The translations under genes were made by a program, and so were the position numbers. The notes below the pieces were generated by a model that was not told where the DNA came from, did no database searches, and was given only the letters and a program-made list of their open reading frames with translations. Source: Actinomyces sp. B33 (lineage in GTDB: Bacteria > Actinomycetota > Actinomycetes > Actinomycetales > Actinomycetaceae). Taken from it: a DNA stretch of 64,000 nt. Below are positions 44,094 through 52,337 of the stretch, in pieces (position 1 is the first letter of the stretch; each line of letters opens with the position of its first letter). The stretch is from NCBI RefSeq assembly GCF_028437565.1, contig NZ_JAMRYR010000006.1, positions 1 to 64,000 of the forward strand, written 5' to 3'.

Positions 44094-44300
44094 ATGATCA
44101 ACCGCCATGACGGCACGCGCAACGCCGGAACCATCAACGGCCACACATTCACCATCCACGGCGTCGGTCCCCACACCGACACAGACACAGGCCCCATCCT
44201 CAACGTCCCCGAGGTCCAAATCCGCGACCTCGAAGACGCCGAACGCCTGACACGAATCCTCAAAGAATACGTGACGCTTCGGAAGCGATGGATGAAGTAA
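44094..44300 (+). CDS. Small protein of unknown function
   Basis: 68 residues, MINRHDGTRNAGTINGHTFT..., with a beta-rich first half and a helical end (VQIRDLEDAERLTRILKEYV). AAAGGGAA at 44079-44086 is a fair ribosome site for ATG 44094. An alternative in-frame ATG at 44058 overlaps the upstream stop (ATGA) and would add 12 residues. Probably cotranscribed with the preceding small gene. No family is recognised. Confidence 0.55.
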   Translation: MINRHDGTRNAGTINGHTFTIHGVGPHTDTDTGPILNVPEVQIRDLEDAERLTRILKEYVTLRKRWMK

Positions 44301-44395
44301 CCCCCCAGGGGGTAGCCCCGAACACCCCACCCGATAGACCGCCGGTAAGACGTGAAAAGTGCGCGTCGGGTTCAAGATTTTCCGGGGCTGTTAAA

Positions 44396-44432
44396 GGGAC
44401 GGGATGTCTTCTACACGAGGACATCCCGTCCC
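44396..44432 (-). terminator. 13-bp perfect stem, terminator of the Abi-like gene
   Basis: GGGACGGGATGTC and GACATCCCGTCCC around an 11-nt loop, 25 bp past the Abi-like stop on the minus strand, followed there by TTTAA. It also lies after the plus-strand small genes and may serve both directions. Confidence 0.75.
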
Positions 44433-44456
44433 CCCGTCATACAGATGTGGCGGTGC

Positions 44457-45161
44457 TCAGATGACACACACGCCGTCCGTCACTGCTATCCTCTGGCGAT
44501 TCAAGGCTTCATCGACCCGCTGAGCTTGTTCCATGAACGCCGCCACATCCGCATCCATATAACGCGCAACAGTCACAATGGAGTCAAGCATTTCTCGATG
44601 TCGTCCCCTCCACACCGGCTCATGATGGGCAACCCTGTTACGAAACACCCGAATGCCGTTCAAGAGCGTGTGAGCGCGTCTTCGACTCGGGTAGCCCCCA
44701 GAATCCTTCGGCATGTTTGGGAACGCCTTGTGCAGGTACGGCCGCCACAAGACCGTTTCGTAGTTCAGATCCCGGTTTCTTGGCTGTCCGGCATTGAGCA
44801 ACCCCACCCAGAATCCCAACGATAAGCCCGCCACGAGGTCATCGTCAGAAGGTTCGGCCCCCAAAGAGCGTCGAAGGTCATCTTGAGCACGAGTCAAGGC
44901 CTCTCGTTCTCGTCGGTCCAAGTGCGATGCAAGCCACCCACCTTGCAGCCCATAGGGACGAAATGCCCCCTGGAGACGATTCCGAAGCGTGACTTCCAAT
45001 AGGCTCAAAGAACCCCAGAAGGCCGAGGATAATTCGAGGTTCCACATGTACAACCGCAACGCCAGGTCCTCACGGCCGTCATAGCGGTCCAAATAGTGCT
45101 TGAGTCGCGCCTCTCCAATAGCAGCACGCAGGGACGGTACAGAGGCGGGATCTTGCGGCAT
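44457..45161 (-). CDS. Abi-like protein with HEPN-type RNase motif
   Basis: A 234-residue helical protein resembling Abi_2/AbiD-AbiF abortive-infection proteins: an early ARLKHYLDRYDG and ALRLYMWNLELSSAFWGSLSLLEVTLRNRL segment (typical of Abi-like proteins), a SLGFWVGLL middle and the motif RVFRNRVAHHEPVW, where R174-N-R-V-A-H179 matches the RX4H HEPN ribonuclease pattern. Known relatives stop phage growth by cleaving RNA in the infected cell; that role is inferred. TAGTCT (45169-45174, minus strand) is 7 nt before the ATG. It sits in the tRNA-bounded island as a single gene with its own terminator. Confidence 0.8.
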   Translation of the reverse strand: MPQDPASVPSLRAAIGEARLKHYLDRYDGREDLALRLYMWNLELSSAFWGSLSLLEVTLRNRLQGAFRPYGLQGGWLASHLDRREREALTRAQDDLRRSLGAEPSDDDLVAGLSLGFWVGLLNAGQPRNRDLNYETVLWRPYLHKAFPNMPKDSGGYPSRRRAHTLLNGIRVFRNRVAHHEPVWRGRHREMLDSIVTVARYMDADVAAFMEQAQRVDEALNRQRIAVTDGVCVI

Positions 45162-45557
45162 AGCACCAAGACTAATGCCCTAGGGGTCCAGACTCGACGC
45201 AGCGAGTAAACCGGAAGCCCTAGGGCGACACAAAGTCATTTTAGGCCCCACAGACGCGATCAGCAAGACACTCTCGCAGCACACACCGGGTAGGCACATT
45301 GTGCCCACCCCCAGGAACCCCAGCCCCTCGCGCGCACTAGCAAATGCAATGATCCAGAGGGAGGGAACCAAGGGAAGGGAAACCGCGTTTCTTGCGCGCC
45401 CGTCAGGCGTCTCGGGTTCGGCTGGCAATAACGGACACCCCTGCGAGTCGGGAACAAAACGAAGTTGCTCCCGGCCCGCAGGGGCCCCGCACTCAGGCAT
45501 GTTAGCCGAACGCCATAGAAAGGCGAACGCACCACCGAATTCTTACGTACCTGGGCA
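45162..45557. other. Gene-free 396-bp intergenic region
   Basis: CCCTAGGG words occur at about 45177 and 45219 and purine-rich stretches near 45360, but no gene, RNA or clear repeat is supported. Confidence 0.5.
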
Positions 45558-45842
45558 CTACCTACACGTCGGCAAGGCCTCCAGGCGAGGAATCAGATCC
45601 GCGAGCGCGCACCTGAGCGCCGACAGATCCCAGACAGTGTGCTCAGCAGTCAGAACATCTACCAGCGGCCCCCCTTCATCATTCACCGTGACCTCAAGGA
45701 GGATCCCCGCGCCGTCCCCCTCGACCTCGACGACGAGACTGCGATACCAGGTGCCAGGATCGATCGGGTCCGCCGACAACACGGAGGGCTTCCACCAACA
45801 GGCGGAAGTCAGATCCTGGGCGCGAATCGTCGCAACACTCAT
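45558..45842 (-). CDS. Small protein of unknown function
   Basis: 94 residues, MSVATIRAQDLTSACWWKPS..., with alternating beta strands (YRSLVVEVEGDGAGILLEVTVNDEG) and an amphipathic C-terminal helix. No family is recognised. ATG 45842 overlaps the TGA of the upstream gene by 4 bp (ATGA) and has a GGGGGTGG ribosome-like site, so the two are translationally coupled. Confidence 0.65.
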   Translation of the reverse strand: MSVATIRAQDLTSACWWKPSVLSADPIDPGTWYRSLVVEVEGDGAGILLEVTVNDEGGPLVDVLTAEHTVWDLSALRCALADLIPRLEALPTCR

Positions 45843-46306
45843 CGAGCCACCCCCTCGGCGATGGGAGCGTGAGAGCATGCGGGAGTGCAACCCGTGGCCG
45901 TCATGCGCGGGTGGCGCGACTCTCGGAACGCATACGGGGTGCCCATGGCGGGCAATGGCGTTTCATCTGATTCTCCGACGCTATTCGCTGCTTCGGTGAG
46001 ATCAGCCGCCAACGCAAGGGCCTCGCCACGGGTAAGCGTGATTCCGAAGTGATTAAGCGTGGAATCGCGGACCTGCTCGCCCCACCCGTTGCGCCCCACA
46101 GTGGTATCCCACATCAGCACATCGATTTCAACCGAACCGCCCGTGTTGTCATCGCGCCCCAGGACGACGGCCGAAAACCTCATCGCAGGATCAGCGTAAT
46201 GGTGAGGGTGCCTGCTCAAGGTGAGCGGGTCGGAGCCGAAGACGATCCGGCGAAGCGGAAGGGCAGCGTTCGCGATGTCCGCCGCGGGGATGACTGTCCG
46301 GGACAT
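45839..46306 (-). CDS. Protein of unknown function, operon with the 94-residue gene
   Basis: 155 residues, MSRTVIPAADIANAALPLRRIVFGSDPLTL..., with a beta-strand core (VEIDVLMWDTTVG), an ITLTRGEALALAADLTEA helix and a Cys-containing tail (GCTPACSH). ATG 46306 has an AAAGG ribosome site. It overlaps the following 94-residue gene by 4 bp. Neither matches a family I can name; their place beside a tRNA gene in an accessory island suggests mobile-element origin. Confidence 0.62.
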   Translation of the reverse strand: MSRTVIPAADIANAALPLRRIVFGSDPLTLSRHPHHYADPAMRFSAVVLGRDDNTGGSVEIDVLMWDTTVGRNGWGEQVRDSTLNHFGITLTRGEALALAADLTEAANSVGESDETPLPAMGTPYAFRESRHPRMTATGCTPACSHAPIAEGVAR

Positions 46307-46390
46307 TGTGGGGCCTTTCGGTTGTGCCTCACCGCTCGCCGAGACTCTTCCCAGTGTTCGCCATTTGTTCGCCGCGCTATCGACGAAAGA

Positions 46391-46425
46391 CCCCCGGGGT
46401 TCCGTTTTCGTTGGAATCCCGGGGG
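46391..46425 (-). terminator. Intrinsic terminator after tRNA-Ser(CGA)
   Basis: On the minus strand CCCCCGGGATTCC, loop AACGAAAAC, GGAACCCCGGGGG (one mismatch), then TCTTTCG. Confidence 0.82.
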
Positions 46426-46431
46426 CTCTCG

Positions 46432-46521
46432 TGGCGGTAGCGCTGGGATTTGAACCCAGGGTGGCTGTGACACCACACAGCATTTCGAGTGCTGCACCTT
46501 CGGCCGCTCGGACACGCTACC
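46432..46521 (-). tRNA. tRNA-Ser (CGA)
   Basis: Minus strand: acceptor GGTAGCG/CGCTACC, anticodon loop in GCACTCGAAATGC (CGA), a long class II variable arm, a T arm with GGGTTCAAATCCC, discriminator G and encoded CCA. It closes the accessory island opposite tRNA-Ser(GGA). Confidence 0.97.
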
Positions 46522-46960
46522 TTGTGCCGGACAGTTTACACGCCAGACGCCACCCAACGCCAACCCCCACCCGGACTGCGACCAGAGGCACACGACCGGC
46601 ATCGCCCGGCCCCGCACGGCGGGATCGCCCGGCCGCCCCCGACACCATGGCGTCACAACGCCCCTGATAACCCCCTCGCACCCACACTCCCCTCCTCGGG
46701 GGCCGCCGATCCCCGAGAACCTCGCGATCACAGCTCGCATCGCTTTCTCGCACCCGCGCCCCCGCGCGGCCGGCGCCCGCGCGAACCGCGGATCCCATAG
46801 AACCCGAAAAGTAGGACCGAAGTCCCCGTCCCGCCGTCGGAGGCAGGCCATACGACCCCCGCCCCGCCAAACCCGGCCCACCATCAGGGATCGGCCTCGC
46901 CCCGCGCCCCCTCCCCCGGGATACTGAGGGATCAAGGCGAAGAATCAAGGAGGACTCTCG
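46522..46960. other. Gene-free 439-bp region before the fucosidase
   Basis: GC-rich DNA with no supported gene or repeat. The ribosome site GGAGG (46950-46954) of the next gene is at its end. Confidence 0.55.
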
Positions 46961-48307
46961 ATGACCGCGCCCGAGCCCACCTGGGACGAAATCGACGCCC
47001 GCCCCTGCCCCACGTGGTTCACCCGCGCCAAGTTCGGCATCTTCATCCATTGGGGGGTCTTCTCCGTCCCCGCATGGCGCACCCTGTCGAACGAGCAGTT
47101 CGGCTCCTACGCCGAGTGGTACTACGCCTCCGTCTACGGCCCGTACCGCAACGCCGACGGCGACTTCCACCAGCGCCACTACGGCGACGCCCTCTACCGC
47201 GATTTCGCCAAGGACTTCACCGCCGAGCTCTTCGACCCCGATCGCTGGGCGGACCTGTTCAAACGGGCCGGTGCCCGATACGTGGTCCTGACTTCCAAGC
47301 ACCACGACGGCTACTGCCTGTGGCCCACGGACAACCCTCACAAGAAGGACTGGAACGCCGGGGACGTCGGCCCGCGCCGCGACCTCGTCGGCGACCTGGC
47401 GGACGCCGTGCGTCGCGCCGGCCTGAGAATGGGCCTGTACTACTCGATGATCGACTGGGAGACGAACCGCTCCCACCGAGTAGACGGCGGCCATTTTATC
47501 CCCGAGCGCGACGCCGAGCTCTTCGGCATCCCCGAGGAGGACTACCCCACCGAGATCCTCGAGGAGCAGTGGAAGGACTTCAACACCCGGTACGCGCCCT
47601 CGGTGATCTACACCGACGGCGGTGAATGGGACCTGACCGAGGACTACGCCCAGACCCGCAAGCTCCTCGGATGGCTCTACTCCCAGGCCCCCAACCGCGA
47701 CGAGGTCGTCGTCAACGACCGGATGCACGTCGGCATGCCCGGGACCCACGGCGACTACTACTCCACCGAGTACCAGGACGTCGAGGGCTTCGGCACAGCC
47801 CACCCGTGGGAGGAGTCCCGCGGCATCGGCGGCTCTTACGGCTTCAACCGGGCCGAGAACATCGAGGACTACGCGACCGCCCCGGAGCTCGTCTCCCTCC
47901 TCGTGCGGACCGTCTCCCAGGGCGGCAACTTCCTGCTCAACGTCGGGCCCACCGCCGACGGCCGCATCGACGTCCTCCAGCAGGAGCGGCTCCTCCAGAT
48001 CGGCGCGTGGATGGACGACCACGGGAGCGCCATCTACGACACGACTCCCGCCGCCGGATGGTCGCCGGCCGACGGCGCCGAGGGGGTCCATCTGACCTCC
48101 GCCGGATCCCAGGTGTTCGCCATCGTCGAGGGCGGGGCGCGACGCATCGCCCTCGCCCACCCCGAGGGCGCGGCGGTCGTCTCCGCGCACGACCTGGCCT
48201 CGGGCGGGACGATCGAGGTCGAGGCGTCGGCCTCGTCGGTCTCGTTCACCGCGCCCGCGCCGCGCGCCGACGGCTGCCCCGTCGTCGTGCGCCTCGTCCT
48301 CGCCTGA
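46961..48307 (+). CDS. Alpha-L-fucosidase, glycoside hydrolase family 29
   Basis: A 448-residue GH29 enzyme that releases alpha-linked L-fucose from glycans by a retaining mechanism. Visible family marks are WFTRAKFGIFIHWGVFSVPAW (20-40), YVVLTSKHHDGYCLW (107-121), GLYYSMIDW and APSVIYTDGGEW with the likely nucleophile Asp219. The QGGNFLLNVGPTADG stretch is near 330. No signal peptide or anchor is present, so it should act in the cytosol on imported oligosaccharide. A GGAGG ribosome site precedes the ATG. The antiporter gene follows after 140 bp. Confidence 0.93.
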   Translation: MTAPEPTWDEIDARPCPTWFTRAKFGIFIHWGVFSVPAWRTLSNEQFGSYAEWYYASVYGPYRNADGDFHQRHYGDALYRDFAKDFTAELFDPDRWADLFKRAGARYVVLTSKHHDGYCLWPTDNPHKKDWNAGDVGPRRDLVGDLADAVRRAGLRMGLYYSMIDWETNRSHRVDGGHFIPERDAELFGIPEEDYPTEILEEQWKDFNTRYAPSVIYTDGGEWDLTEDYAQTRKLLGWLYSQAPNRDEVVVNDRMHVGMPGTHGDYYSTEYQDVEGFGTAHPWEESRGIGGSYGFNRAENIEDYATAPELVSLLVRTVSQGGNFLLNVGPTADGRIDVLQQERLLQIGAWMDDHGSAIYDTTPAAGWSPADGAEGVHLTSAGSQVFAIVEGGARRIALAHPEGAAVVSAHDLASGGTIEVEASASSVSFTAPAPRADGCPVVVRLVLA

Positions 48308-48447
48308 TCCCGGGGCGCGGCCCCCGACCGCTCGTCGGACGGGGGCGGGGCCGCCATCCGGGCCGGCCATCCGAGCCCATCGCCCGGCCCCGTCCGCCCC
48401 CGATCCTCACCCCGATCCCGATCCCGATCGATACAGGAGAAGCACCC

Positions 48448-49956
48448 ATGACCCAGCCCACCGCCCCGGCCCCCGCGCGGCCGCCCGCGACGCCCGACAC
48501 TCCCACCGGCGGCCCCACCCGCCCGATCGCCTTCTGGCATGCCCTCGCGCCCGTCCTGCTCCTCGTCGTCCTCATCCTGTGGGGCATGGTCATCGGCCCC
48601 CTCGCCTTCGGACTGGACTCGTGGCCGCTGGAGTTCACCTTCGCCATCGGCGCCCTGTGCACCTGGTGCCTCCTGTTCTTCCTCGGCTTCACCTTCGATC
48701 AGATCACCGAGAAGATGGGCGCCCGCACCCTGACGGCGCTGACGGCCATCTGGATGCTCATGTCCATCGGCCTGCTCATCGGCTCGTGGACCGCGTCGGG
48801 CACGATCCCGATGCTCGTCTACTGGGGGATGGAGATCATCAACCCCGCGTGGATCTACCTCGTCGCATTCCTCATCACCTCCGTGTTCTCCCTCGCAACG
48901 GGCACCTCCTGGGGGTCGGCGGGCACCATCGGCGTCGTCCTCATCGCCGTCGGCACCGCCACCGGTGCCCACATGGGGCTGCTCGCGGCCGCCATCATCG
49001 GCGGCGCCTACTTCGGCGACAAGATGTCCCCCCTGTCGGACACGACGAACATGGCGGCCATGGGCGCCCAGATCCCCGTCTACGACCACGTCCGCTCGAT
49101 GCTCAACACGACCGGCCCGTCGTACCTCGTCGCCGCCGCCCTCTACGGGGCCGCCGGCTTCATCGTCCCGGCCTCGACGAACACGGACATCTCGCAGTTC
49201 ACGGCGCCGACGGCCGACGCCCTGTCGGGCGCGTTCGATTTCAACCTGCTCGTCCTCATCCCGATCCTCGTCGTCATCGTCGGCGCCATCTGGCGCAAGC
49301 CGCCGCTGCCGACCCTGTTCTTCTCGATCGCGTCGGCGGCGCTCATCGCCGTCCTCGTCCAGGGAACGAGCTTCACCGACCTGATCTCCACGCTGATGAA
49401 CGGCTTCACACCGGAGTTCCTCGCCGACGGCGGGGCGGCCCTCAACGAGCAGGCCGAGGCGATCGTCACCCGCGGCGGCCTGTACTCGATGGCCTCCGCC
49501 GTGTGCATCACCCTGTTCGTCTTCATGTTCATCGGCGCGATGGACGTCCTCAACTCGATGGAGGTCGTCGTCAACAGGGCCTTCAGCTGGGCCAAGTCGC
49601 GCCGGTCGGTGATCCTGTCGTCGCTCGTGGCCTCCGCGTTCGTCAACGGCTTCTCGTCGAACCAGTACGCGACGGCGTTCATCGTCGGCACGGCCTTCGG
49701 CCCGAAGTACGACGAGGCGGGCGTGCCCCGCAAGGTCCTGTCGCGGTCGATCGAGGACTACGGGACGTTCATCGAGCCGATGCTGCCGTGGACGACGACG
49801 GGCATCTACATGGTGACGACTCTGGGCGTCGCCTACGTCGACTATCTGCCGTTCATGTTCTTGCAGATCATCAACTTCATCATCGCCCCCGTCCTGGCGA
49901 TCACCGGGATCGGCTGCTTCTACTCCGACAGGAGGAAAGCGGCGGCGCGGGCCTGA
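48448..49956 (+). CDS. Na+/H+ antiporter, NhaC family
   Basis: A 502-residue inner-membrane protein with about 11-12 helices. SLATGTSWGSAGTIGVVLIAVG, AAIIGGAYFGDKMSPLSDTTNMA and the late DYGTFIEPMLPWTTTGIYM are NhaC signature regions. It exchanges sodium (possibly with other organic ions in this family) for protons. The frame stays open far upstream through the fucosidase gene, but ATG 48448 has an AGGAG ribosome site 8 nt before it and begins the family's hydrophobic start. Cotranscription with the fucosidase gene is possible. Confidence 0.93.
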   Translation: MTQPTAPAPARPPATPDTPTGGPTRPIAFWHALAPVLLLVVLILWGMVIGPLAFGLDSWPLEFTFAIGALCTWCLLFFLGFTFDQITEKMGARTLTALTAIWMLMSIGLLIGSWTASGTIPMLVYWGMEIINPAWIYLVAFLITSVFSLATGTSWGSAGTIGVVLIAVGTATGAHMGLLAAAIIGGAYFGDKMSPLSDTTNMAAMGAQIPVYDHVRSMLNTTGPSYLVAAALYGAAGFIVPASTNTDISQFTAPTADALSGAFDFNLLVLIPILVVIVGAIWRKPPLPTLFFSIASAALIAVLVQGTSFTDLISTLMNGFTPEFLADGGAALNEQAEAIVTRGGLYSMASAVCITLFVFMFIGAMDVLNSMEVVVNRAFSWAKSRRSVILSSLVASAFVNGFSSNQYATAFIVGTAFGPKYDEAGVPRKVLSRSIEDYGTFIEPMLPWTTTGIYMVTTLGVAYVDYLPFMFLQIINFIIAPVLAITGIGCFYSDRRKAAARA

Positions 49957-50182
49957 CCGGGTCGGGGCCGGCGGCGCCCGACCCGCCGGCCCGCTAGCCC
50001 GCCGGCCCGCCGACCCACTACCCCGGTCGGCGCTCGCGGAGCATTGCGCGTTCGGCGCCCCGATTGGTGAGTTCGGGGCCCCTTCGAGGGGTTCGGCTCG
50101 GGGCGGGGCGCCGCGATAGGCCGTGAGGCCGAGGAGGCGTGCCCCTAGGCCCCACGGCCGTGTTCGTGCCCGGCCCGATCGG

Positions 50183-51913
50183 TCAGACCGCGGTGGAGAC
50201 GCGGGCGACGGCGGCCGCGTCGGTCGTCTCCTCCTCGGCGGCGGCCAGGTCGGCGACGCGCGACTCGTAGGCGGTCTTCTCGGCGGCGACGGCCTCGTCG
50301 TCCCAGCCGAGCAGTCCGGCCATGATGTCGAGGACCTCGTCGGCGGCGGACAGCCCCCGGTCGCGCTGCTCGAGGTCGAGGCGCACGCGGCGCAGGAGGA
50401 CGTCGTCGAGGTGGGCGGCTCCCTCGTGGGTGACCGCCCAGGCGACCTCGGCGCGCAGGAACGCGGGCGCGGCGGCCAGCGGCTCGCCGTAGCGGGCCTC
50501 GGGTTCGGAGTCGATGAGGTCGAGGATCGCGGGGACCTCGTCGCCGTAACGGTCGAGGAGGTGGTCGACGCGCGAGAGCGCCCATCCTCGTTCGCGGGCG
50601 ATCGCGCCGGCGCCGGCGGCGACCCTGCGGTAGCGCAGGGCGCCGACGAGGGGCAGGTCCGCGGTCTTGGAGGGATGGGCCTCGGCCATGGGCTTACCGA
50701 GGGCGTGGTCGACGGCGTCCTCGGCCATGACCCGGTAGGTCGTCAGTTTGCCGCCGGCGATGGCGGTCAGGCCGGGGGCGACGCGGGTGACGGTGTGCTC
50801 GCGCGAGACTTTCGTCGACGCGGTCTCGGCGCCGGGGCGCAGCTGGGGCTGGAGGAGGGGGCGCAGGCCCGCGTAGACGCCGATGATCTCGTCGCGGCCG
50901 ATGGGACGGGCGAGGACGGAGTTGGCGTGGTCGAGGATGTAGTCGATGTCGGCGCGGGTGGCGACCGGCTTGGAGACGTCCTCCGTCCACGGGGTGTCGG
51001 TGGTGCCGATGACCCAGTAGCGGGGCCAGGGGATGATGAAGAGGACGGATTTCTCGGTGCGCAGGAAGATGCCGGATTCGGCGTCGATGGATTCCTTGGG
51101 GACGACGATGTGGATGCCCTTGGACGCGAGGACTTTGAGGCCTCCGGCGTCGGTGGCGAGGTCCTGGGTCTCTTCGGTCCACACGCCGGTGGCGTTGATG
51201 ACGCGGGAGGCGCGGATCTGGCGGATGGCGCCGGTTTCGCGGTCCTCGACGACGGCGCCGCAGACGGCGCCGCGGGGGTCCTTGAGGAAGTCGGTGACGC
51301 GCGTGCGGTTGGCGGCCAGGGCGCCCAGGCCGACGGCGGTGCGGACGAGGTCGATGACGAGGCGCGAGTCGTCGACTCGGGCGTCGTAGAAGCGGATGGC
51401 GCCGGCCAGGTCGGAGGTGTCGAGCGCGGGGGCGAGGGCGGCGGTGCCCTTCTTGCCGAGGTGCTTCTGCATGGGGACGGTCGCGCGCCCGCGGGCGCCG
51501 GCCAGGGCGAGGGCGTCGTACATGCCGACGCCGACGGCGGAGTAGGTGCGCTCGTAGTGGTGCTTGAGCGGCCAGAGGAAGGGCTGGGCCTTGACGAGGT
51601 GGGGGGCGGTGGTCGTCAGGAGGCGGCCGCGCTCGGTCAGCGCCTCGTGGACGAGGGCGAAGTCGAGTTGGTAGAGGTAGCGCAGTCCGCCGTGGACGAG
51701 TTTGGAGGACCAGGAGGAGGTGCCGGAGGCCCAGTCCCCCATGTCGACGATGCCGGTGCGCAGGCCGCGGCTGGCGGCGTCGACGGCGATGCCGGCGCCG
51801 GTCACTCCTCCGCCGACGACGAGGATGTCGAGGGGTTCTGCGCCGGTCATGGCGTCGAGCGCGGCGGCGCGCTGGTCGCGGGTCAGGGCGGTGTCCGTGA
51901 GGGGGATGGTCAT
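50183..51913 (-). CDS. glpD: Aerobic glycerol-3-phosphate dehydrogenase
   Basis: A 576-residue FAD enzyme oxidising glycerol-3-phosphate to dihydroxyacetone phosphate at the membrane and passing electrons to quinone. The FAD-binding GGGVTGAGIAVDAASRG is at 34-50, then the SGTSSWSSKLVHGGLRYL signature, INATGVWTEE and a C-terminal GGKLTTYRVMAEDA segment, followed by the DAO_C domain. Length is normal for actinobacterial GlpD. An AGGAG ribosome site lies 7 nt before the ATG. No glpF or glpK is adjacent. Confidence 0.95.
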   Translation of the reverse strand: MTIPLTDTALTRDQRAAALDAMTGAEPLDILVVGGGVTGAGIAVDAASRGLRTGIVDMGDWASGTSSWSSKLVHGGLRYLYQLDFALVHEALTERGRLLTTTAPHLVKAQPFLWPLKHHYERTYSAVGVGMYDALALAGARGRATVPMQKHLGKKGTAALAPALDTSDLAGAIRFYDARVDDSRLVIDLVRTAVGLGALAANRTRVTDFLKDPRGAVCGAVVEDRETGAIRQIRASRVINATGVWTEETQDLATDAGGLKVLASKGIHIVVPKESIDAESGIFLRTEKSVLFIIPWPRYWVIGTTDTPWTEDVSKPVATRADIDYILDHANSVLARPIGRDEIIGVYAGLRPLLQPQLRPGAETASTKVSREHTVTRVAPGLTAIAGGKLTTYRVMAEDAVDHALGKPMAEAHPSKTADLPLVGALRYRRVAAGAGAIARERGWALSRVDHLLDRYGDEVPAILDLIDSEPEARYGEPLAAAPAFLRAEVAWAVTHEGAAHLDDVLLRRVRLDLEQRDRGLSAADEVLDIMAGLLGWDDEAVAAEKTAYESRVADLAAAEEETTDAAAVARVSTAV

Positions 51914-52337
51914 GGGGTCTCCTGATGGTGGGCGGAGGCCTGGGACGGGCGTCCTCGGCAGTCGGTATCCAGGATGTCAACCGAGGGGACGATGCGCACG
52001 ACCGAAGAACGTTTGTGCACACCGCTATTAGGCCAGCGAATCCTTTCTCATATCACTGAGGTCGGCCTCAGCCCCTCGTCCGCCCGTGCCATCCGCTCGC
52101 ATAGGCGCCCCGGGACCGAGGGCGCGCTCAGTCCCTCGCCGCCCCCTCGGCGCGCCCCAACCGCCCGGCTCGGCCGAGCGCCACCCCCGGCGCCGGCACG
52201 CGCTACGGCCTCCCCGTGCGCCGGTAGGGGTCGCAGGCGCCGCCCCGACACACGCACGCGCCATCGGCACCGGCCCCCGCCAGCCCGCCCCGGCCTCGAC
52301 GACTCCGCCCCACCGCCCACCCGGGCGACCATCCGCC
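51914..52337. other. Gene-free 424-bp region upstream of glpD
   Basis: On the minus strand TTGACA near 51974-51979 is a good -35-like hexamer and TAATAG near 52025-52030 is AT-rich, so the glpD promoter is probably here. A TGTGCACA palindrome lies at 52014-52021. Bases 52080-52330 are C-rich with no gene. Confidence 0.5.

Noticed and set aside
45180-45535. Small gene between the Abi-like gene and the 94-residue gene
   Set aside because: Open frames on both strands here have no ribosome site, no domain and inconsistent codon bias.
39411-46521. att duplication of the tRNA-Ser(GGA) 3' end marking island limits
   Set aside because: The T-arm/acceptor sequence does not recur elsewhere in the interval, and no integrase gene is present.
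52014-52021. Third copy of the 78-bp palindrome upstream of glpD
   Set aside because: Only TGTGCACA and a vague CGAAGAAC resemblance are present; no second arm at the expected distance.
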